Shown here: positions 18,225 to 27,932 of the stretch, in pieces
Layout of the letters: every line of letters begins with the position of its first letter
How positions within the stretch are numbered: position 1 is the first letter of the stretch
From: Microscillaceae bacterium
GTDB lineage: Bacteria > Bacteroidota > Bacteroidia > Cytophagales > Microscillaceae
DNA length: 64,000 nucleotides
Assembly (NCBI GenBank): GCA_025054775.1
Contig: JANWZA010000047.1
Coordinates: 110,292-174,291, forward strand
Direction of reading: 5' to 3'
Notes under the pieces: generated by a model
Database searches by the model: none
The model's input: the letters and a program-made list of their open reading frames with translations, nothing else
Told to the model about the DNA's origin: nothing
Made by a program: the position numbers and the translations under genes

Positions 18225-19430
18225 ATGCGAAAAACCTGGCTCATTTCAGTAATTTTGTTTGTCCTTTTGTGCATTGTAGTTATATTAGAAGGCGATGCCC
18301 CCCAACCAATTGACTGGTCGCCTACTTTGGCTTACAAAGATAAAAACCCTTTCGGTACATACATTCTTTTTGAGCGATTACCTGATTTATTTGCTAACCA
18401 AACGCCGCAGGTGTGCCAAGTTAGCCCTTTTGAGCAAGAAAATCAACTCAGAACTTTGCAAACCGATACTAATACTATTCTGAAAAAAACATGGCTAATC
18501 ATCAATCGCGAAATTCGTTTGGGGGAGGTAGATACCCAAGTCTTGATACGAAATGCTCAAAAAGGTATGCACATCTTATTAGCTGCTGAGATTTTTAGCC
18601 CTACTATTCAACAAAAATTAAACTTTGAAGTAAGTTATCAAAATTTTTTAGGAAAAGACTCTACAACGTTATATTGGGCTTCGCCAAATCAAAAAATAAC
18701 TACTCCCTTCTCGTACAAACGAAATACCATAGACTACTATTTTGAAAAATATCCCAAAAATGCTACAATTTTAGCATATAACAACTACCAAAAACCCGTA
18801 TTTTTGGCTGTCCCTTGTGGCAAAGGAATAGTTTGGCTATGTAGTGTGCCTCTCGTATTAGGAAATTACAACCTGTTACACCCACAAAATATCCAATTTT
18901 CTGAAAGATTACTCTCTTGTTTGCCTGCTGACTATGAAATTATTTGGGACGAGTACCAACGGCAAACCCTTAATGCCATAGAAAACTCCATTTTTCGCTT
19001 TATCCTTAAAACACAACCCCTCAGATGGGCATTTTATACGGCTATTACAGCCATTTTACTTTTTATTGTTTTTGAAGGCAAGCGAAAGCAAAAAGCTATT
19101 CCTATCATTTTGCCACCTACTAATACTTCTTTGGAGTTTGTACAATTGATAGGTAAGTTATACTACCTTTACAAAGACCATAAAAACATCGCTGAAAAGA
19201 AAATTCAATATTTTTTTGAATTTTTGCGAACGCATTTCTACCTCAAAACTCAAAACCTTGACGAAGAGTTTTGCACCACATTAGCCACAAAAGCAGATAT
19301 TCCTTTACAAGAAGTGAAAAATCTTTTGCAAAATATAGAAACGGTGCAACGCCAAGTACGCATTACTGAAAACGAACTATGGCAACTTAATGATAAAATT
19401 GAACGTTTTTACCAAAAAATTAATCAATAA
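18225..19430 (+). CDS. DUF4350 domain membrane protein
   Basis: This 401-residue protein has a transmembrane segment at ~5-22. The extracytoplasmic DUF4350 domain begins 'DWSPTLAYKDKNPFGTYILFERLPDLF', the characteristic family opening. A second membrane helix lies near 266-284 (WAFYTAITAILLFIVFEGKRK), followed by a ~110-residue cytoplasmic helical tail. In many bacteria, DUF4350 genes lie beside MoxR ATPase and DUF4129/RDD genes; none of those is here. The next gene, a FabH-like synthase, starts 31 bases downstream on the same strand. The function is unknown. Confidence 0.8.
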   Translation: MRKTWLISVILFVLLCIVVILEGDAPQPIDWSPTLAYKDKNPFGTYILFERLPDLFANQTPQVCQVSPFEQENQLRTLQTDTNTILKKTWLIINREIRLGEVDTQVLIRNAQKGMHILLAAEIFSPTIQQKLNFEVSYQNFLGKDSTTLYWASPNQKITTPFSYKRNTIDYYFEKYPKNATILAYNNYQKPVFLAVPCGKGIVWLCSVPLVLGNYNLLHPQNIQFSERLLSCLPADYEIIWDEYQRQTLNAIENSIFRFILKTQPLRWAFYTAITAILLFIVFEGKRKQKAIPIILPPTNTSLEFVQLIGKLYYLYKDHKNIAEKKIQYFFEFLRTHFYLKTQNLDEEFCTTLATKADIPLQEVKNLLQNIETVQRQVRITENELWQLNDKIERFYQKINQ

Positions 19431-19461
19431 ACTTTTTCATTTTTTTACGTCAAAAATAAAT

Positions 19462-20406
19462 ATGTATATCTCCCAAATTGCCACTTATTTACCTAACCAG
19501 GTAGTTACTAACGAGTACTTTCAACAAATTAATGGACTTTCCCACGAATGGATTATTGAAAGAACAGGGATTGAACAACGACGAAAAGCCCAAGCCACAG
19601 AAAATACTAATTCCATGGCAATTCAAGCCGTCAAAGCCCTTTCTCCTTTTGCCATTAACTTGCAAAACATTGATTTAATTGTAGGTGCTACCTACACTCC
19701 CTACGATACTATTCATTCCTTAGCTCATGCCGTACAACATTATTTAGACCTGCACCACATTCCTGTCCTTTCAATTTCTACTGCTTGCTCGTCTTTTGTC
19801 AATGCTATGGAGATTGTGCAGGGCTATTTTGCTATGGGAAAAGCCTCGCAAGCTCTTGTAGTAGTGGCTGATAACAACACCGCTTATAGCAATGAAAAAG
19901 ATACTATTGGTGGGCACCTTTGGGGGGATGGTGCAGCTGCCTTGATAGTTACTAAAAATCCTGATAATCAATCTACTATGCGCGTTATAGACATCATTAC
20001 CGCAGGAGCAGGTAACGTTGGCAAGGCCCCTGAAGGTGTTTACCTACGTCCTAATGATGGCAAATTTCAAATGCCACACGGCAAAGATGTATTTATGAAC
20101 GCCTGCCAATATATGACCAAAGCAACCATAGATGTTTTGCAACGAAACGGCTATCAACTCTCTGATTTAGATTACCTCGTCCCACACCAAGCTAACTTAC
20201 GCATTACCAAAAATGTCGCCCAACGGTTAGGCTTGCCCGAAGAAAAAGCCCTTTCTAATATCCAATATTTAGGCAATACAGGTTGTGCAGGTTGTGTAAT
20301 TGCCTTGCAAGAAAATCTTTACCGCTTTCAAAAGAACGATTTAATTGTTGTTACTGTCTTTGGTGGTGGTTATTCTTATGGAGCTATGTTGGTAGAATAC
20401 TTGTAA
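19462..20406 (+). CDS. FabH-like 3-oxoacyl-ACP synthase III family protein
   Basis: This 314-residue thiolase-fold ketosynthase begins MYISQIATYLPNQVVTN. The catalytic triad is intact: C109 in ISTACSSF, H242 in VPHQANLRI and N272 in LGNTGCAG. The family condenses an acyl-CoA primer with malonyl-ACP. The sequence departs from canonical FabH in the C-terminal 'GNTGCAGCVIAL' (usually GNTSAAS), as in the ketoacyl synthase III paralogs of Bacteroidota that take part in specialised lipid or polyketide-like pathways. The start is set at 19462, because the upstream in-frame extension overlaps the previous gene and lacks similarity. Whether it is the housekeeping FabH is uncertain. Confidence 0.88.
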   Translation: MYISQIATYLPNQVVTNEYFQQINGLSHEWIIERTGIEQRRKAQATENTNSMAIQAVKALSPFAINLQNIDLIVGATYTPYDTIHSLAHAVQHYLDLHHIPVLSISTACSSFVNAMEIVQGYFAMGKASQALVVVADNNTAYSNEKDTIGGHLWGDGAAALIVTKNPDNQSTMRVIDIITAGAGNVGKAPEGVYLRPNDGKFQMPHGKDVFMNACQYMTKATIDVLQRNGYQLSDLDYLVPHQANLRITKNVAQRLGLPEEKALSNIQYLGNTGCAGCVIALQENLYRFQKNDLIVVTVFGGGYSYGAMLVEYL

Positions 20407-20641
20407 TAAGATTTTTTGAAAAATATTTTTGGGCGTTCTTTTTGCCTTTTTCGCTTTTTGGCTCAAAGTTTTCACTACTTTTTGCTAAAAAACGAACTTT
20501 TTTATGCTCAATTACTGCTTTATCATTTTTTTAATGCTATTATCAAACTTTACATACTCGTGTATGAAAAAATCAATAATTTAGGTATAGTTAAAAGCTA
20601 ATAAAAGTTACAAAGTAGAGGTTTGTATTAGTGTAGGTTAG

Positions 20642-21106
20642 TTATACGTTTTCAGTTTTGGCATTCGGTTTGAAAAAATAGCTAAAAATTACTGAAAGTA
20701 GGAAACCGAAAGGACCGAGCATAAAAGTAAACAGAAGGCTTAAAGCTATCCAAATATGTGGTACACATTCGCTACGCATTTTTTGGAAAATATATGTACC
20801 CACTGCCAAATCAAATGCTAAGTAATGAAACCATGCCGCTACCACAAATAATTTATTTTGCTGAGATTGTTGAAAAAGGTTACTAATGCCTTGTAATGTA
20901 GCAAAGTCAGCTTGAACTAAGAATGTGATATTAGAGAATACAATAAGTGTGTAGAAGAATGCTAAAATAAGTACTGAGATATAACTTTGTGCCACTTGGC
21001 TGGTGAGCCGAAGGTGAGGGGCAAATATCATTAAGAGCCATACAGGAAGTACAGCCAAATTCCCGATTTGGAAAATGATTTCAGCAAAAGTTTCAAGTTT
21101 AAGCAT
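20642..21106 (-). CDS. ABA4-like (DUF4281) membrane protein
   Basis: This is a ~154-residue protein with four predicted membrane helices. The pattern 'LPVWLLMIFAP', 'GISNLFQQSQ', 'VAAWFHYLAFDLAVGTYIFQ' and 'LLFTFMLGPFGFLLSVIF' matches the ABA4/DUF4281 family. Its plant member is needed for neoxanthin formation; bacterial members have no established function. The start is placed at ATG 21106 (MLKLETFAEIIFQ); an ATG 13 codons upstream is also possible. It lies downstream of sucC on the same strand with ~80 bases between. It is convergent with the FabH-like gene. In a carotenoid-making Cytophagales, a pigment-related role is conceivable but not shown. Confidence 0.75.
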   Translation of the reverse strand: MLKLETFAEIIFQIGNLAVLPVWLLMIFAPHLRLTSQVAQSYISVLILAFFYTLIVFSNITFLVQADFATLQGISNLFQQSQQNKLFVVAAWFHYLAFDLAVGTYIFQKMRSECVPHIWIALSLLFTFMLGPFGFLLSVIFSYFFKPNAKTENV

Positions 21107-21189
21107 AAAACTACAATTTTTGAAAAAACTTTTAACGAAACCCACAAGGGCTTTATGCCTTGCAGGTTTTTTTATATTTTTTGAAACGA

Positions 21190-22380
21190 TTAGCCTAATA
21201 CTTCACGTACTTTTTGAGCAGCCTGCTCTAAGGTAATAGCAGAATAAACTTTTAGCCCTGACTCGTCTATTACTTTAGCTCCCTCTGCGGCATTAGTGCC
21301 TTGCAATCGTACAATAATTGGCACGGGAATATTTCCTACCTTTTTATAGGCTTCTACTATTCCATTAGCCACACGATCGCAACGTACAATACCTCCAAAA
21401 ATATTAATAAGAATAGCTTTCACGTTAGGATCTTTCAAAATGATACGGAAGCCTGCCTCTACGGTTTGAGCATTTGCCCCCCCACCAACATCCAAGAAAT
21501 TAGCAGGTTCACCTCCTGAGAGTTTAATAATATCCATAGTTGCCATGGCTAATCCTGCTCCATTCACCATACAGCCTACATTTCCTTCTAATTTTACATA
21601 GTTTAGGTCAGAGGCTTTGGCTTCTACCTCTAGAGGATCTTCTTCGTAAATGTCGCGCATTTCAGCTAAATCTTTATGGCGGAAAAGAGCGTTATCATCA
21701 AGGTTAATTTTAGCATCGGCGGCTAAGATTCGGTTGTCAGAAGTGCGAAGCATGGGATTGATTTCTACTAGTAAGGCATCGCTTTCTATGTAAGCTTTGT
21801 AAAGGGCTTTAATAAAAGCAACTCCTTCTCTGAAGCCGTTTCCCTCTAAACCTAATCCGAAGGCGATTCTACGTGCCTGAAAATCTTGTAAGCCTACACG
21901 TGGGTCAATCCATTCTTTAAGAATTTTCTCTGGGGTTTTGTGAGCTACTTCCTCAATATTCATACCACCTTCGGCACTTGCCATAACTAAATTTTGGGCC
22001 CTAGAACGGTCAAGCAAAATACTAATATAGAACTCCTTAGGAGGGAGTTCACCAGGCTGATATACATTTTCCTCAATTAGCAAGGTACGCACTTTTTTAC
22101 CCTCAGGTCCTGTTTGTGCGGTTACTAATTGCATGCCCAAAATATTGCTTGCGTGAGTAAAAGCCTCGTCTGCATTGTTAGCTAATTTCACACCCCCACC
22201 TTTGCCTCTGCCTCCTGCATGGATTTGAGCTTTCACCACACATTTGGGCGAGCCTGTCTCTTGGGCTAATTTTTGTATAGCTTCGCGTGCTTCTTCTAAA
22301 GTATTAGCTACATAGCCACGTGGTACGGCTACACCATATTTCTTAAGAATACTCTTGGCTTGATATTCGTGAAGGTTCAT
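21190..22380 (-). CDS. sucC: Succinyl-CoA synthetase subunit beta
   Basis: SucC is the ATP-grasp and succinate-binding subunit of the TCA-cycle ligase that converts succinyl-CoA to succinate with substrate-level phosphorylation. The 396 residues are full length. Diagnostic stretches are [17 protein letters not shown] at the N-terminus, '[20 protein letters not shown]', 'LVEINPM', '[17 protein letters not shown]' and '[14 protein letters not shown]'. The partner sucD, usually adjacent, is not in the window. A promoter TTTG-N20-TACTTTTG lies at 22439-22470. Confidence 0.96.
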   Translation of the reverse strand: MNLHEYQAKSILKKYGVAVPRGYVANTLEEAREAIQKLAQETGSPKCVVKAQIHAGGRGKGGGVKLANNADEAFTHASNILGMQLVTAQTGPEGKKVRTLLIEENVYQPGELPPKEFYISILLDRSRAQNLVMASAEGGMNIEEVAHKTPEKILKEWIDPRVGLQDFQARRIAFGLGLEGNGFREGVAFIKALYKAYIESDALLVEINPMLRTSDNRILAADAKINLDDNALFRHKDLAEMRDIYEEDPLEVEAKASDLNYVKLEGNVGCMVNGAGLAMATMDIIKLSGGEPANFLDVGGGANAQTVEAGFRIILKDPNVKAILINIFGGIVRCDRVANGIVEAYKKVGNIPVPIIVRLQGTNAAEGAKVIDESGLKVYSAITLEQAAQKVREVLG

Positions 22381-22438
22381 AGTAAAGAAAACAAGAAAGT
22401 AAAAGTTTGAAAATTAGGTCGTAACTTATTTAGGCAAT

Positions 22439-22470
22439 CAAAAGTATGTTTTTTTTTTGGCAACTACAAA
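22439..22470 (-). promoter_or_regulatory. Promoter of sucC
   Basis: Minus-strand TTTG (22470-22467), N20, TACTTTTG (22446-22439) lies 58 bases upstream of the sucC start codon. Confidence 0.7.
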
Positions 22471-22570
22471 TTTTAGGGTGAAGTTTTTTATGGTATGATA
22501 TGGAAGGTATAAGTAATTTTGCTAAGATCATTGTGAATGGCTTTGTATCGTGTTTGCGTGGTGTTGAGAG

Positions 22571-24340
22571 TTAGGAATAGCTTTGCTTAAATTGCTCAAA
22601 GATGAGAGCGTTTTGTCTTTTATCTGTAAAAATTTCTACAATAGCAGGTTTGTTTTGGGTTAGCCAAAGGTTTTGCAGAGCGGGTACAAGTTCTGATACT
22701 TGAGAAACAGCTTGGTAATATAAGCCAAATTCCTGTGCTAAATATTGAGCATTGAGAAGTTGTTGGGTTTCAAAATAAGGTTCTAATTCAGGGAGATGGG
22801 CAGCATCAATCAAGCGGAAGATGTTGCCTCCTCCATTGTTTAGTAGTACAATACGTAAGTTTGCGGGAAGGTATGCGTGCCAAAAAGCATTTCTATCATA
22901 AAAAAAGCCGACATCACCTATAAGAAGCACGTGTAAACGTTGAGGTTGGGCGATTGCCATCCCTACGGCTGTACTCGTGCAACCATCAATACCACTTATA
23001 CCGCGATTAGCGAAAACCACAACGTTAGTTTTATGTTTTAAGCTAATGTAGTTAGCATATCTTACAGGCATGCTGTTAGCGAGGTGCAAGGTGCAATTAT
23101 CAGGCAAATGTTCTAAGAGCAAGTAGGTGGCAGAAAAATCGGTAAGTATTTGATTTTGAATTTGTTGCGATAAAAAATTATGTAAATAGCTCTCAGCTTT
23201 ACGTTCTGCTTGTTGCCAGGCTTCCCAAAATTGAATATTGTCCTCATCCTCACTTTGTTCTAAAAAAAGTTGATAATCAATATCGCTAAAAAATTGTGTT
23301 AAAAAATATTTGGGTTCAGCGGCTATGTGGTGTGTAAGCGTCTGAAAGGTATCAGCTACATAGCCATCTGCCTGAATATGCCAATGATGTTGAGGCTTTG
23401 CCTTTCGGATAAATTGTTTCAAACTTTTGGAAATTAGAGATTTACCAAAGGTGATAAGCAAACAAGGAGCGAGTCTCTGCCAATTTTGGGTTTGTAACAA
23501 AAATGTATCATGATGGCAAACAGCGTTTTCAATAGATTGATAGTTGCTAATAATATCGCTTACTATTGGTACAAAAAGCTCTTGGGAAAAGGCTTGTAAG
23601 GTTTTTTGCAAAGCAGGTTCGGGGAAATTTTGCCCTGCAATAATCATTTTTTTGGGGGTGTCGTTCCAAATATCTAATAATTGATTGATTTGCAGCTTGC
23701 TGAGTTGTTTGCGGGCTTGTATAGTGTGGATAATGCGTACTGTTTTGGAAAAGGTGATTTTCTCGTCCTTTTCAGGGTAAAAAGGTTCGCGAATAGGTAT
23801 GTTGATATGTACAGGGGCGAAAGGGGAGCTAAATGCTTGGTTAATGGCTTCGTTAAGTATTCGGTGAGCATGCCATTGCTCTATGGGTTGGGTGGGGTTA
23901 GTAGGTAATTCAAAACTTTGTTTGATATGGTTCTGATACAGATTTCGTTGGTGAATGGTTTGTCCGTCTTGTTGGTCAATCCATTCAGGAGGTCTATCTG
24001 CAGTGAGTACAAGCAAGGGGATTTGTAAGTAATAGGCTTCAGCGATGGCAGGATAGTAATTGAGCGTAGCTGAGCCAGAAGTGCAAAGTAATGCCACACC
24101 TTCTAAAGTAGCATTTTCGTTATCTATATTTTGTAAATAATTTGCCAGTTTTTGTTGTGCTATTCCTAAGGCTATAAAAGCAGCAGTACGCTCATCGGGA
24201 ACGGTAAGTAATTGGATATCAGGATGGCGGGCAAAGGCAATGGTAAGTACTGCATTTCTGGAGCCAGGCGAATGGATAACGGTATGGATATTTTTTTGGC
24301 TACAAATTTCAGCAATATCTATAAGTGTTTGTAAAATCAT
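22571..24340 (-). CDS. menD: 2-succinyl-5-enolpyruvyl-6-hydroxy-3-cyclohexene-1-carboxylate synthase
   Basis: MenD is the thiamine-diphosphate enzyme that joins isochorismate and 2-oxoglutarate in menaquinone synthesis. Of its 589 residues, the N-terminal 'HSPGSRNAVLTIAFARHPDI' and 'VPDERTAAFIALG' contain the MenD signature and the catalytic glutamate region. The C-terminal ThDP motif is 'IGDVGFFYDRNAFWHAYLPANLRIVLLNNGGGNIF'-like, with GD and N in place. No other men gene is present. The upstream sensor histidine kinase gene ends 24 bases before the start, on the same strand, so the two are probably co-transcribed. Confidence 0.95.
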   Translation of the reverse strand: MILQTLIDIAEICSQKNIHTVIHSPGSRNAVLTIAFARHPDIQLLTVPDERTAAFIALGIAQQKLANYLQNIDNENATLEGVALLCTSGSATLNYYPAIAEAYYLQIPLLVLTADRPPEWIDQQDGQTIHQRNLYQNHIKQSFELPTNPTQPIEQWHAHRILNEAINQAFSSPFAPVHINIPIREPFYPEKDEKITFSKTVRIIHTIQARKQLSKLQINQLLDIWNDTPKKMIIAGQNFPEPALQKTLQAFSQELFVPIVSDIISNYQSIENAVCHHDTFLLQTQNWQRLAPCLLITFGKSLISKSLKQFIRKAKPQHHWHIQADGYVADTFQTLTHHIAAEPKYFLTQFFSDIDYQLFLEQSEDEDNIQFWEAWQQAERKAESYLHNFLSQQIQNQILTDFSATYLLLEHLPDNCTLHLANSMPVRYANYISLKHKTNVVVFANRGISGIDGCTSTAVGMAIAQPQRLHVLLIGDVGFFYDRNAFWHAYLPANLRIVLLNNGGGNIFRLIDAAHLPELEPYFETQQLLNAQYLAQEFGLYYQAVSQVSELVPALQNLWLTQNKPAIVEIFTDKRQNALIFEQFKQSYS

Positions 24341-24364
24341 ACCCCTAAAAATGGAAATAAAAAG

Positions 24365-25987
24365 CTAATTAGACACTTGTGTCTCTGCCTCTGTTTGAGC
24401 AGCAACTGCCATCGGTATAGTGAAATAGAAACTACTTCCTACCCCCAATTCACTTTCTACACGGATACTACCACCATTACGTTCTGCAAAATCTTTACAT
24501 ACACGTAGCCCTAACCCTGTTCCTTTTTCGTTGTTTGTACCACGTTGGCTGAAATGCTCGGCAGTAAAAAGTTTAGCTAATTTTTCTTTTTCAATTCCTA
24601 TGCCTTCATCTTTTACTACTATTTCAAACATTTCTTCACGGGTTGTCCAATCTACGAAGATTTTTTTGTCAGGATAGGTAAATTTAATAGCGTTGCTTAA
24701 TAAATTACGAATAATCAATTTTACCATATCAATATCAGCGTAAACTAATACTTCGCTCATAGGGAGTTTTCCCTCTGGAGTATGTGGGGTAATAATTTTG
24801 AGGTTTTTTTGTTGGGCTTGTGGTTGTAAAAGTTCTATGGTATTTTTAATTACTTGAATGATATTAAAGTTAATGGGTTTAGTTTTAATGCCTTCCATTT
24901 GGTCACGTGCCCAGGCTAATAGGTTTTCAATTAGTTCGTTGGTGTAATACAAATTTTTATTGATTTCGGGAAGTAGGGAGGTAAAAGTTTCATAGGAGAT
25001 GTCATTATTTTCTAGCAAATCAATTAAGCTTTTGAGATTGCTGATAGGAGCGCGTAGGTCGTGGGCAACGATAGAAAAAAGTTTATCCTTAACTGCATTG
25101 ATTTGCATAAGTTTTTCATTTTTTTCTTTAATTTCTATGGCTTGTTGCTCTACTTGTTTTTGAATTTTGGCTCTTCGGTAACTTTCAAAAGATAAAACTA
25201 CTACATCGCGAATAGATTTGAGAAAAATAAAATCTTCTATCTCCCAAGTATAAATATTTTTGGCGTTGGCACAGAAAATAAAGCCTTTTTTCGTAGTACT
25301 AAGACGTATGGGTACAAAAAGAATAGAAGTGAAGCCCATGTTTTTTAAGGTTTCCAATCTGGGATCGTTTTCTATTTCAAGGTCATCATATGAGAAAATG
25401 TTCTCTCTTTCAAGGATTTGGAAAAAGATAGGGTTTTCAGTGGGAGATACCTTACTCAAAAAATGAAAAGGTTTTTCTATGCCTTGGGTTTGTTCCCCTG
25501 TACAGTAAAGAACGTTCTCTTTGTAGTTATAGTACCATAGTGAGCAATGCGAAATGCGTAAACTCTCTACAATAGTTTTAGAAATTAGTTCACTTGTTTT
25601 TCTCCAGTCGCCACTTTGTATTTCAGGATATTTAGATAATCCGATGAGGTTGCTAAGTCTTTTTTCAGAAATACTTTTTCTTAGTTCAATGTATTCTCTG
25701 CGGGCTTCGAAGGCTTTATTTAAGATTTCAAGGTCTTGCTGTTGGCTTTGAAGTTGGCTGTGTAATGCTCTTATTATGTTCTCTTGTTGTTGGGATAGCT
25801 CTTCATAATATTTTTTGTCTTTACGCAACAGATAGAGGTAGGTAATCAGTATAATAAAAAGAAAGTATAGAATAAAATTTAGGTAATTTGTATTCTGCCA
25901 TGTAGCTTGCCAATTTGTAGTTGGTAAGTTTTGACAAGCATATAGTAATAATATAAAGAGGTAAAAATAACTACATTTTAAGAGCAT
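24365..25987 (-). CDS. GAF-domain sensor histidine kinase
   Basis: This membrane-bound kinase of ~540 residues starts at ATG 25987. An N-terminal hydrophobic segment ending LLYACQ has lipobox character. A membrane helix (FILYFLFIILITYLYLL) follows at ~38-54, then a coiled coil. A GAF domain spans ~115-270. HisKA carries the phospho-acceptor histidine in FSIVAHDLRAPISNLKS. HATPase_c has N-box NLLSNAIKF, G1 DEGIGIEKEKL and G2 GTGLGLRVCKDFAERNGG. No response regulator gene is adjacent. menD lies directly downstream. Two -7-like boxes (minus-strand TAACTTTG at 26060-26067 and TATCTTTG at 26070-26077) are upstream. Confidence 0.92.
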   Translation of the reverse strand: MLLKCSYFYLFILLLYACQNLPTTNWQATWQNTNYLNFILYFLFIILITYLYLLRKDKKYYEELSQQQENIIRALHSQLQSQQQDLEILNKAFEARREYIELRKSISEKRLSNLIGLSKYPEIQSGDWRKTSELISKTIVESLRISHCSLWYYNYKENVLYCTGEQTQGIEKPFHFLSKVSPTENPIFFQILERENIFSYDDLEIENDPRLETLKNMGFTSILFVPIRLSTTKKGFIFCANAKNIYTWEIEDFIFLKSIRDVVVLSFESYRRAKIQKQVEQQAIEIKEKNEKLMQINAVKDKLFSIVAHDLRAPISNLKSLIDLLENNDISYETFTSLLPEINKNLYYTNELIENLLAWARDQMEGIKTKPINFNIIQVIKNTIELLQPQAQQKNLKIITPHTPEGKLPMSEVLVYADIDMVKLIIRNLLSNAIKFTYPDKKIFVDWTTREEMFEIVVKDEGIGIEKEKLAKLFTAEHFSQRGTNNEKGTGLGLRVCKDFAERNGGSIRVESELGVGSSFYFTIPMAVAAQTEAETQVSN

Positions 25988-26079
25988 GAGCAACACATAA
26001 AGCAGTAAAAAGCTAAACGGAGATTTTTTAGATAAACTGAAGGTTTGATAATAACTTTACAAAGTTAGGCAAAGATATA

Positions 26080-26120
26080 AAAAAAGAACCTAAATTGGGG
26101 TTTCACTCGGGTTCTTTTTT
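26080..26120 (-). terminator. Intrinsic terminator of the LRR lipoprotein gene
   Basis: AAAAAAGAACC (26080-26090) pairs with GGTTCTTTTTT (26110-26120). On the minus strand it follows the LRR lipoprotein stop by 28 bases and ends in a T-tract. Confidence 0.75.
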
Positions 26121-26148
26121 GAGAAAAAGAATTTTTTGTGTAAAGGTA

Positions 26149-27087
26149 TTACACGGGTGTATCAAATTCTATTTCTACTTTGGGCAAAAATTTTTGCAAA
26201 TTTTTTGCAAACATAGGATCCAAAGGATTGTTGTAGAGAATAATTTTTTTGAGTTTTTTAAGCCTATTTAACTCTTCGGGTAAGGTTTCAAAAAGGTTTC
26301 CATCAAGTACTAAAAGTTCGATATTTTCTAATAAGGCTACTTCTTTGGGAAGTTCGGGTTGTTTACAATTGCTCAAAATCAATCTTTTGAGGTTTTTAAG
26401 AGGAGCTAATTGTTCAAAAAGTCTTTTAAGGTTGAGGTTAGGGTTGTGCATAAGTTCTATCACTTCTAGTTGTTGTAGACCTGCTATTTTGAAAGGCATT
26501 TCTTTAAGTTGATTGTAGCCTAGGGCTAACCTTTTGAGATTTTTGAGTTTACCGATGTTTTCGGGTAAAAGTTTGATTTGATTAGACTGCAAGAATAGCT
26601 CCTGAAGTTGTGGCAGTTCGGCCAAGAGGTCTATGGTAGGTTCTATTTGGAGTTGTGGATTGAAGTCTAGCCAAATTGCTTTGAGGCTTTTTAATTTCGT
26701 AATCTCAGAAGGAAGTACTTTAAGTTGATTTTCAGAGAGTCCTAGTTCTTGTAGGAGGGGCAACTCACTTAAGGCCTCAAAAGTTTTTGCCCAGTTCAAC
26801 TCTGGGTTTTTATCTAAGTAGAGGCGTTGTAAGCGTGTAAGTTGTTGAATATCAGAAATTTCTTTTAGTCCTTTTTCGCTTAAATCCAAGCGATAGGCTT
26901 TTTCAGGGCGTTTCAGTGCCTCTTCTAATGATTTGAAATCGGGTTGTTGGTTTAGTTCGTCCTCATTCAAGGCTTGCAAAGGCACACGTTTTGCCTTCTC
27001 CTTTTCTGTTTTTTTAGGATTGCCGCAAGCTTGAATCAGAACAAATAGTATTGTCAATAAGCTAATATTTATCAGATTTTTTTTCAT
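26149..27087 (-). CDS. Leucine-rich repeat lipoprotein
   Basis: This ~312-residue lipoprotein has a signal peptide MKKNLINISLLTILFVLIQAC. The lipobox is LIQAC, and GNPKK after the cysteine follows. About nine leucine-rich repeats of the bacterial type (LxxLxxLxLxxNxLxxLPxxIxxLxxL) follow an N-terminal cap, 'SLEEALKRPEKAYRLDLSEKGL'. The start is placed at 27087. An ATG at 27099 also exists and overlaps the stop codon of the cyclophilin gene, implying translational coupling. It is the last gene of the plsC-gatC-cyclophilin-LRR run. LRR domains bind proteins; the partner is unknown. Its N-cap resembles that of the long LRR protein at 39 kb. Confidence 0.85.
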   Translation of the reverse strand: MKKNLINISLLTILFVLIQACGNPKKTEKEKAKRVPLQALNEDELNQQPDFKSLEEALKRPEKAYRLDLSEKGLKEISDIQQLTRLQRLYLDKNPELNWAKTFEALSELPLLQELGLSENQLKVLPSEITKLKSLKAIWLDFNPQLQIEPTIDLLAELPQLQELFLQSNQIKLLPENIGKLKNLKRLALGYNQLKEMPFKIAGLQQLEVIELMHNPNLNLKRLFEQLAPLKNLKRLILSNCKQPELPKEVALLENIELLVLDGNLFETLPEELNRLKKLKKIILYNNPLDPMFAKNLQKFLPKVEIEFDTPV

Positions 27088-27091
27088 GGTG

Positions 27092-27829
27092 TTATTCATA
27101 TTTGTAGCCATATATAGCTGTTATTTTCTTTTTAGACATTTTTTTTAGGCTGATGGTCATTTTTATATCTTTTTGTGGTCTATCAAAGGCATTAGTAGGC
27201 ACATAAGCGATTTTATCTAAAATATCTAATCCTTGAATTACCTCTCCGAAGACGGTATAGTTTTGGTCAAGGTGAGGGGTACCTCCTATTTCACGGTAGA
27301 TGTTTTTTTGCTCTTCTGTATACTTGAAGTTATTTTGTAGCTCTATTTGTGTTAGTAAATTCTCGTCTTGTATTTTTCTCCCTTGTACGATGTAAAATTG
27401 ACAGCCGCTGGAGGCTTTTTGAGGATTGTTATCACGGGCTGCAGCGACTGCTCCTTTTTTGTGAAAGAGCTTTGGGTGAAACTCTGCCTCAATTTTGTAG
27501 CCGATATCGCCTATGCCAATTCGGTCTTCAGGTTTAGCATTTCTAGAGGTAGGGTCTCCGCCTTGTATCATAAAATCTTTGATAATGCGGTGAAAAAGCA
27601 ATCCATCGTAAAATTTTTGTTGTACTAATTTTAGGAAATTAGCCTTATGTTTAGGGGTTTCGTCATAAAGAATGAAGACCATATTGCCCATATCAGTTTG
27701 GAGTGTAAATACATAATCTGTTTTGGAGTTCTTTTTTTTCTCTTTTTTTTGGGCAATAGCACTTAAAGGTAAAGAGGAAATTAAAGCTAACAAGACAAAG
27801 AAAATATGCTTAAAAATAAATAACTTCAT
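27092..27829 (-). CDS. Cyclophilin-type peptidyl-prolyl cis-trans isomerase, exported
   Basis: This 245-residue PPIase has an N-terminal signal peptide (KHIFFVLLALISSLPLSAIAQ). Cyclophilin motifs include 'FLKLVQQKFYDGLLFHRIIKDFMIQGGDPTSRN', with the catalytic Arg in FHRII, and 'ASSGCQFYIVQG', 'LDQNYTVFGEVIQGLDILDKI'. It has the extended insert between strands seen in Bacteroidota peptidylprolyl isomerases. It probably assists periplasmic or envelope protein folding. The LRR lipoprotein gene overlaps or directly abuts its 3' end. gatC is 103 bases upstream. Confidence 0.93.
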   Translation of the reverse strand: MKLFIFKHIFFVLLALISSLPLSAIAQKKEKKKNSKTDYVFTLQTDMGNMVFILYDETPKHKANFLKLVQQKFYDGLLFHRIIKDFMIQGGDPTSRNAKPEDRIGIGDIGYKIEAEFHPKLFHKKGAVAAARDNNPQKASSGCQFYIVQGRKIQDENLLTQIELQNNFKYTEEQKNIYREIGGTPHLDQNYTVFGEVIQGLDILDKIAYVPTNAFDRPQKDIKMTISLKKMSKKKITAIYGYKYE

Positions 27830-27932
27830 GGTTTAGAATAAATTTGGATTGATTTTTCAGAGTGTTTCAAAGTTGGGTTTTCTATGGTGCATTTCAAAGT
27901 TTGTTTTTTCAATGGGTAAGATAGTAATAGAG

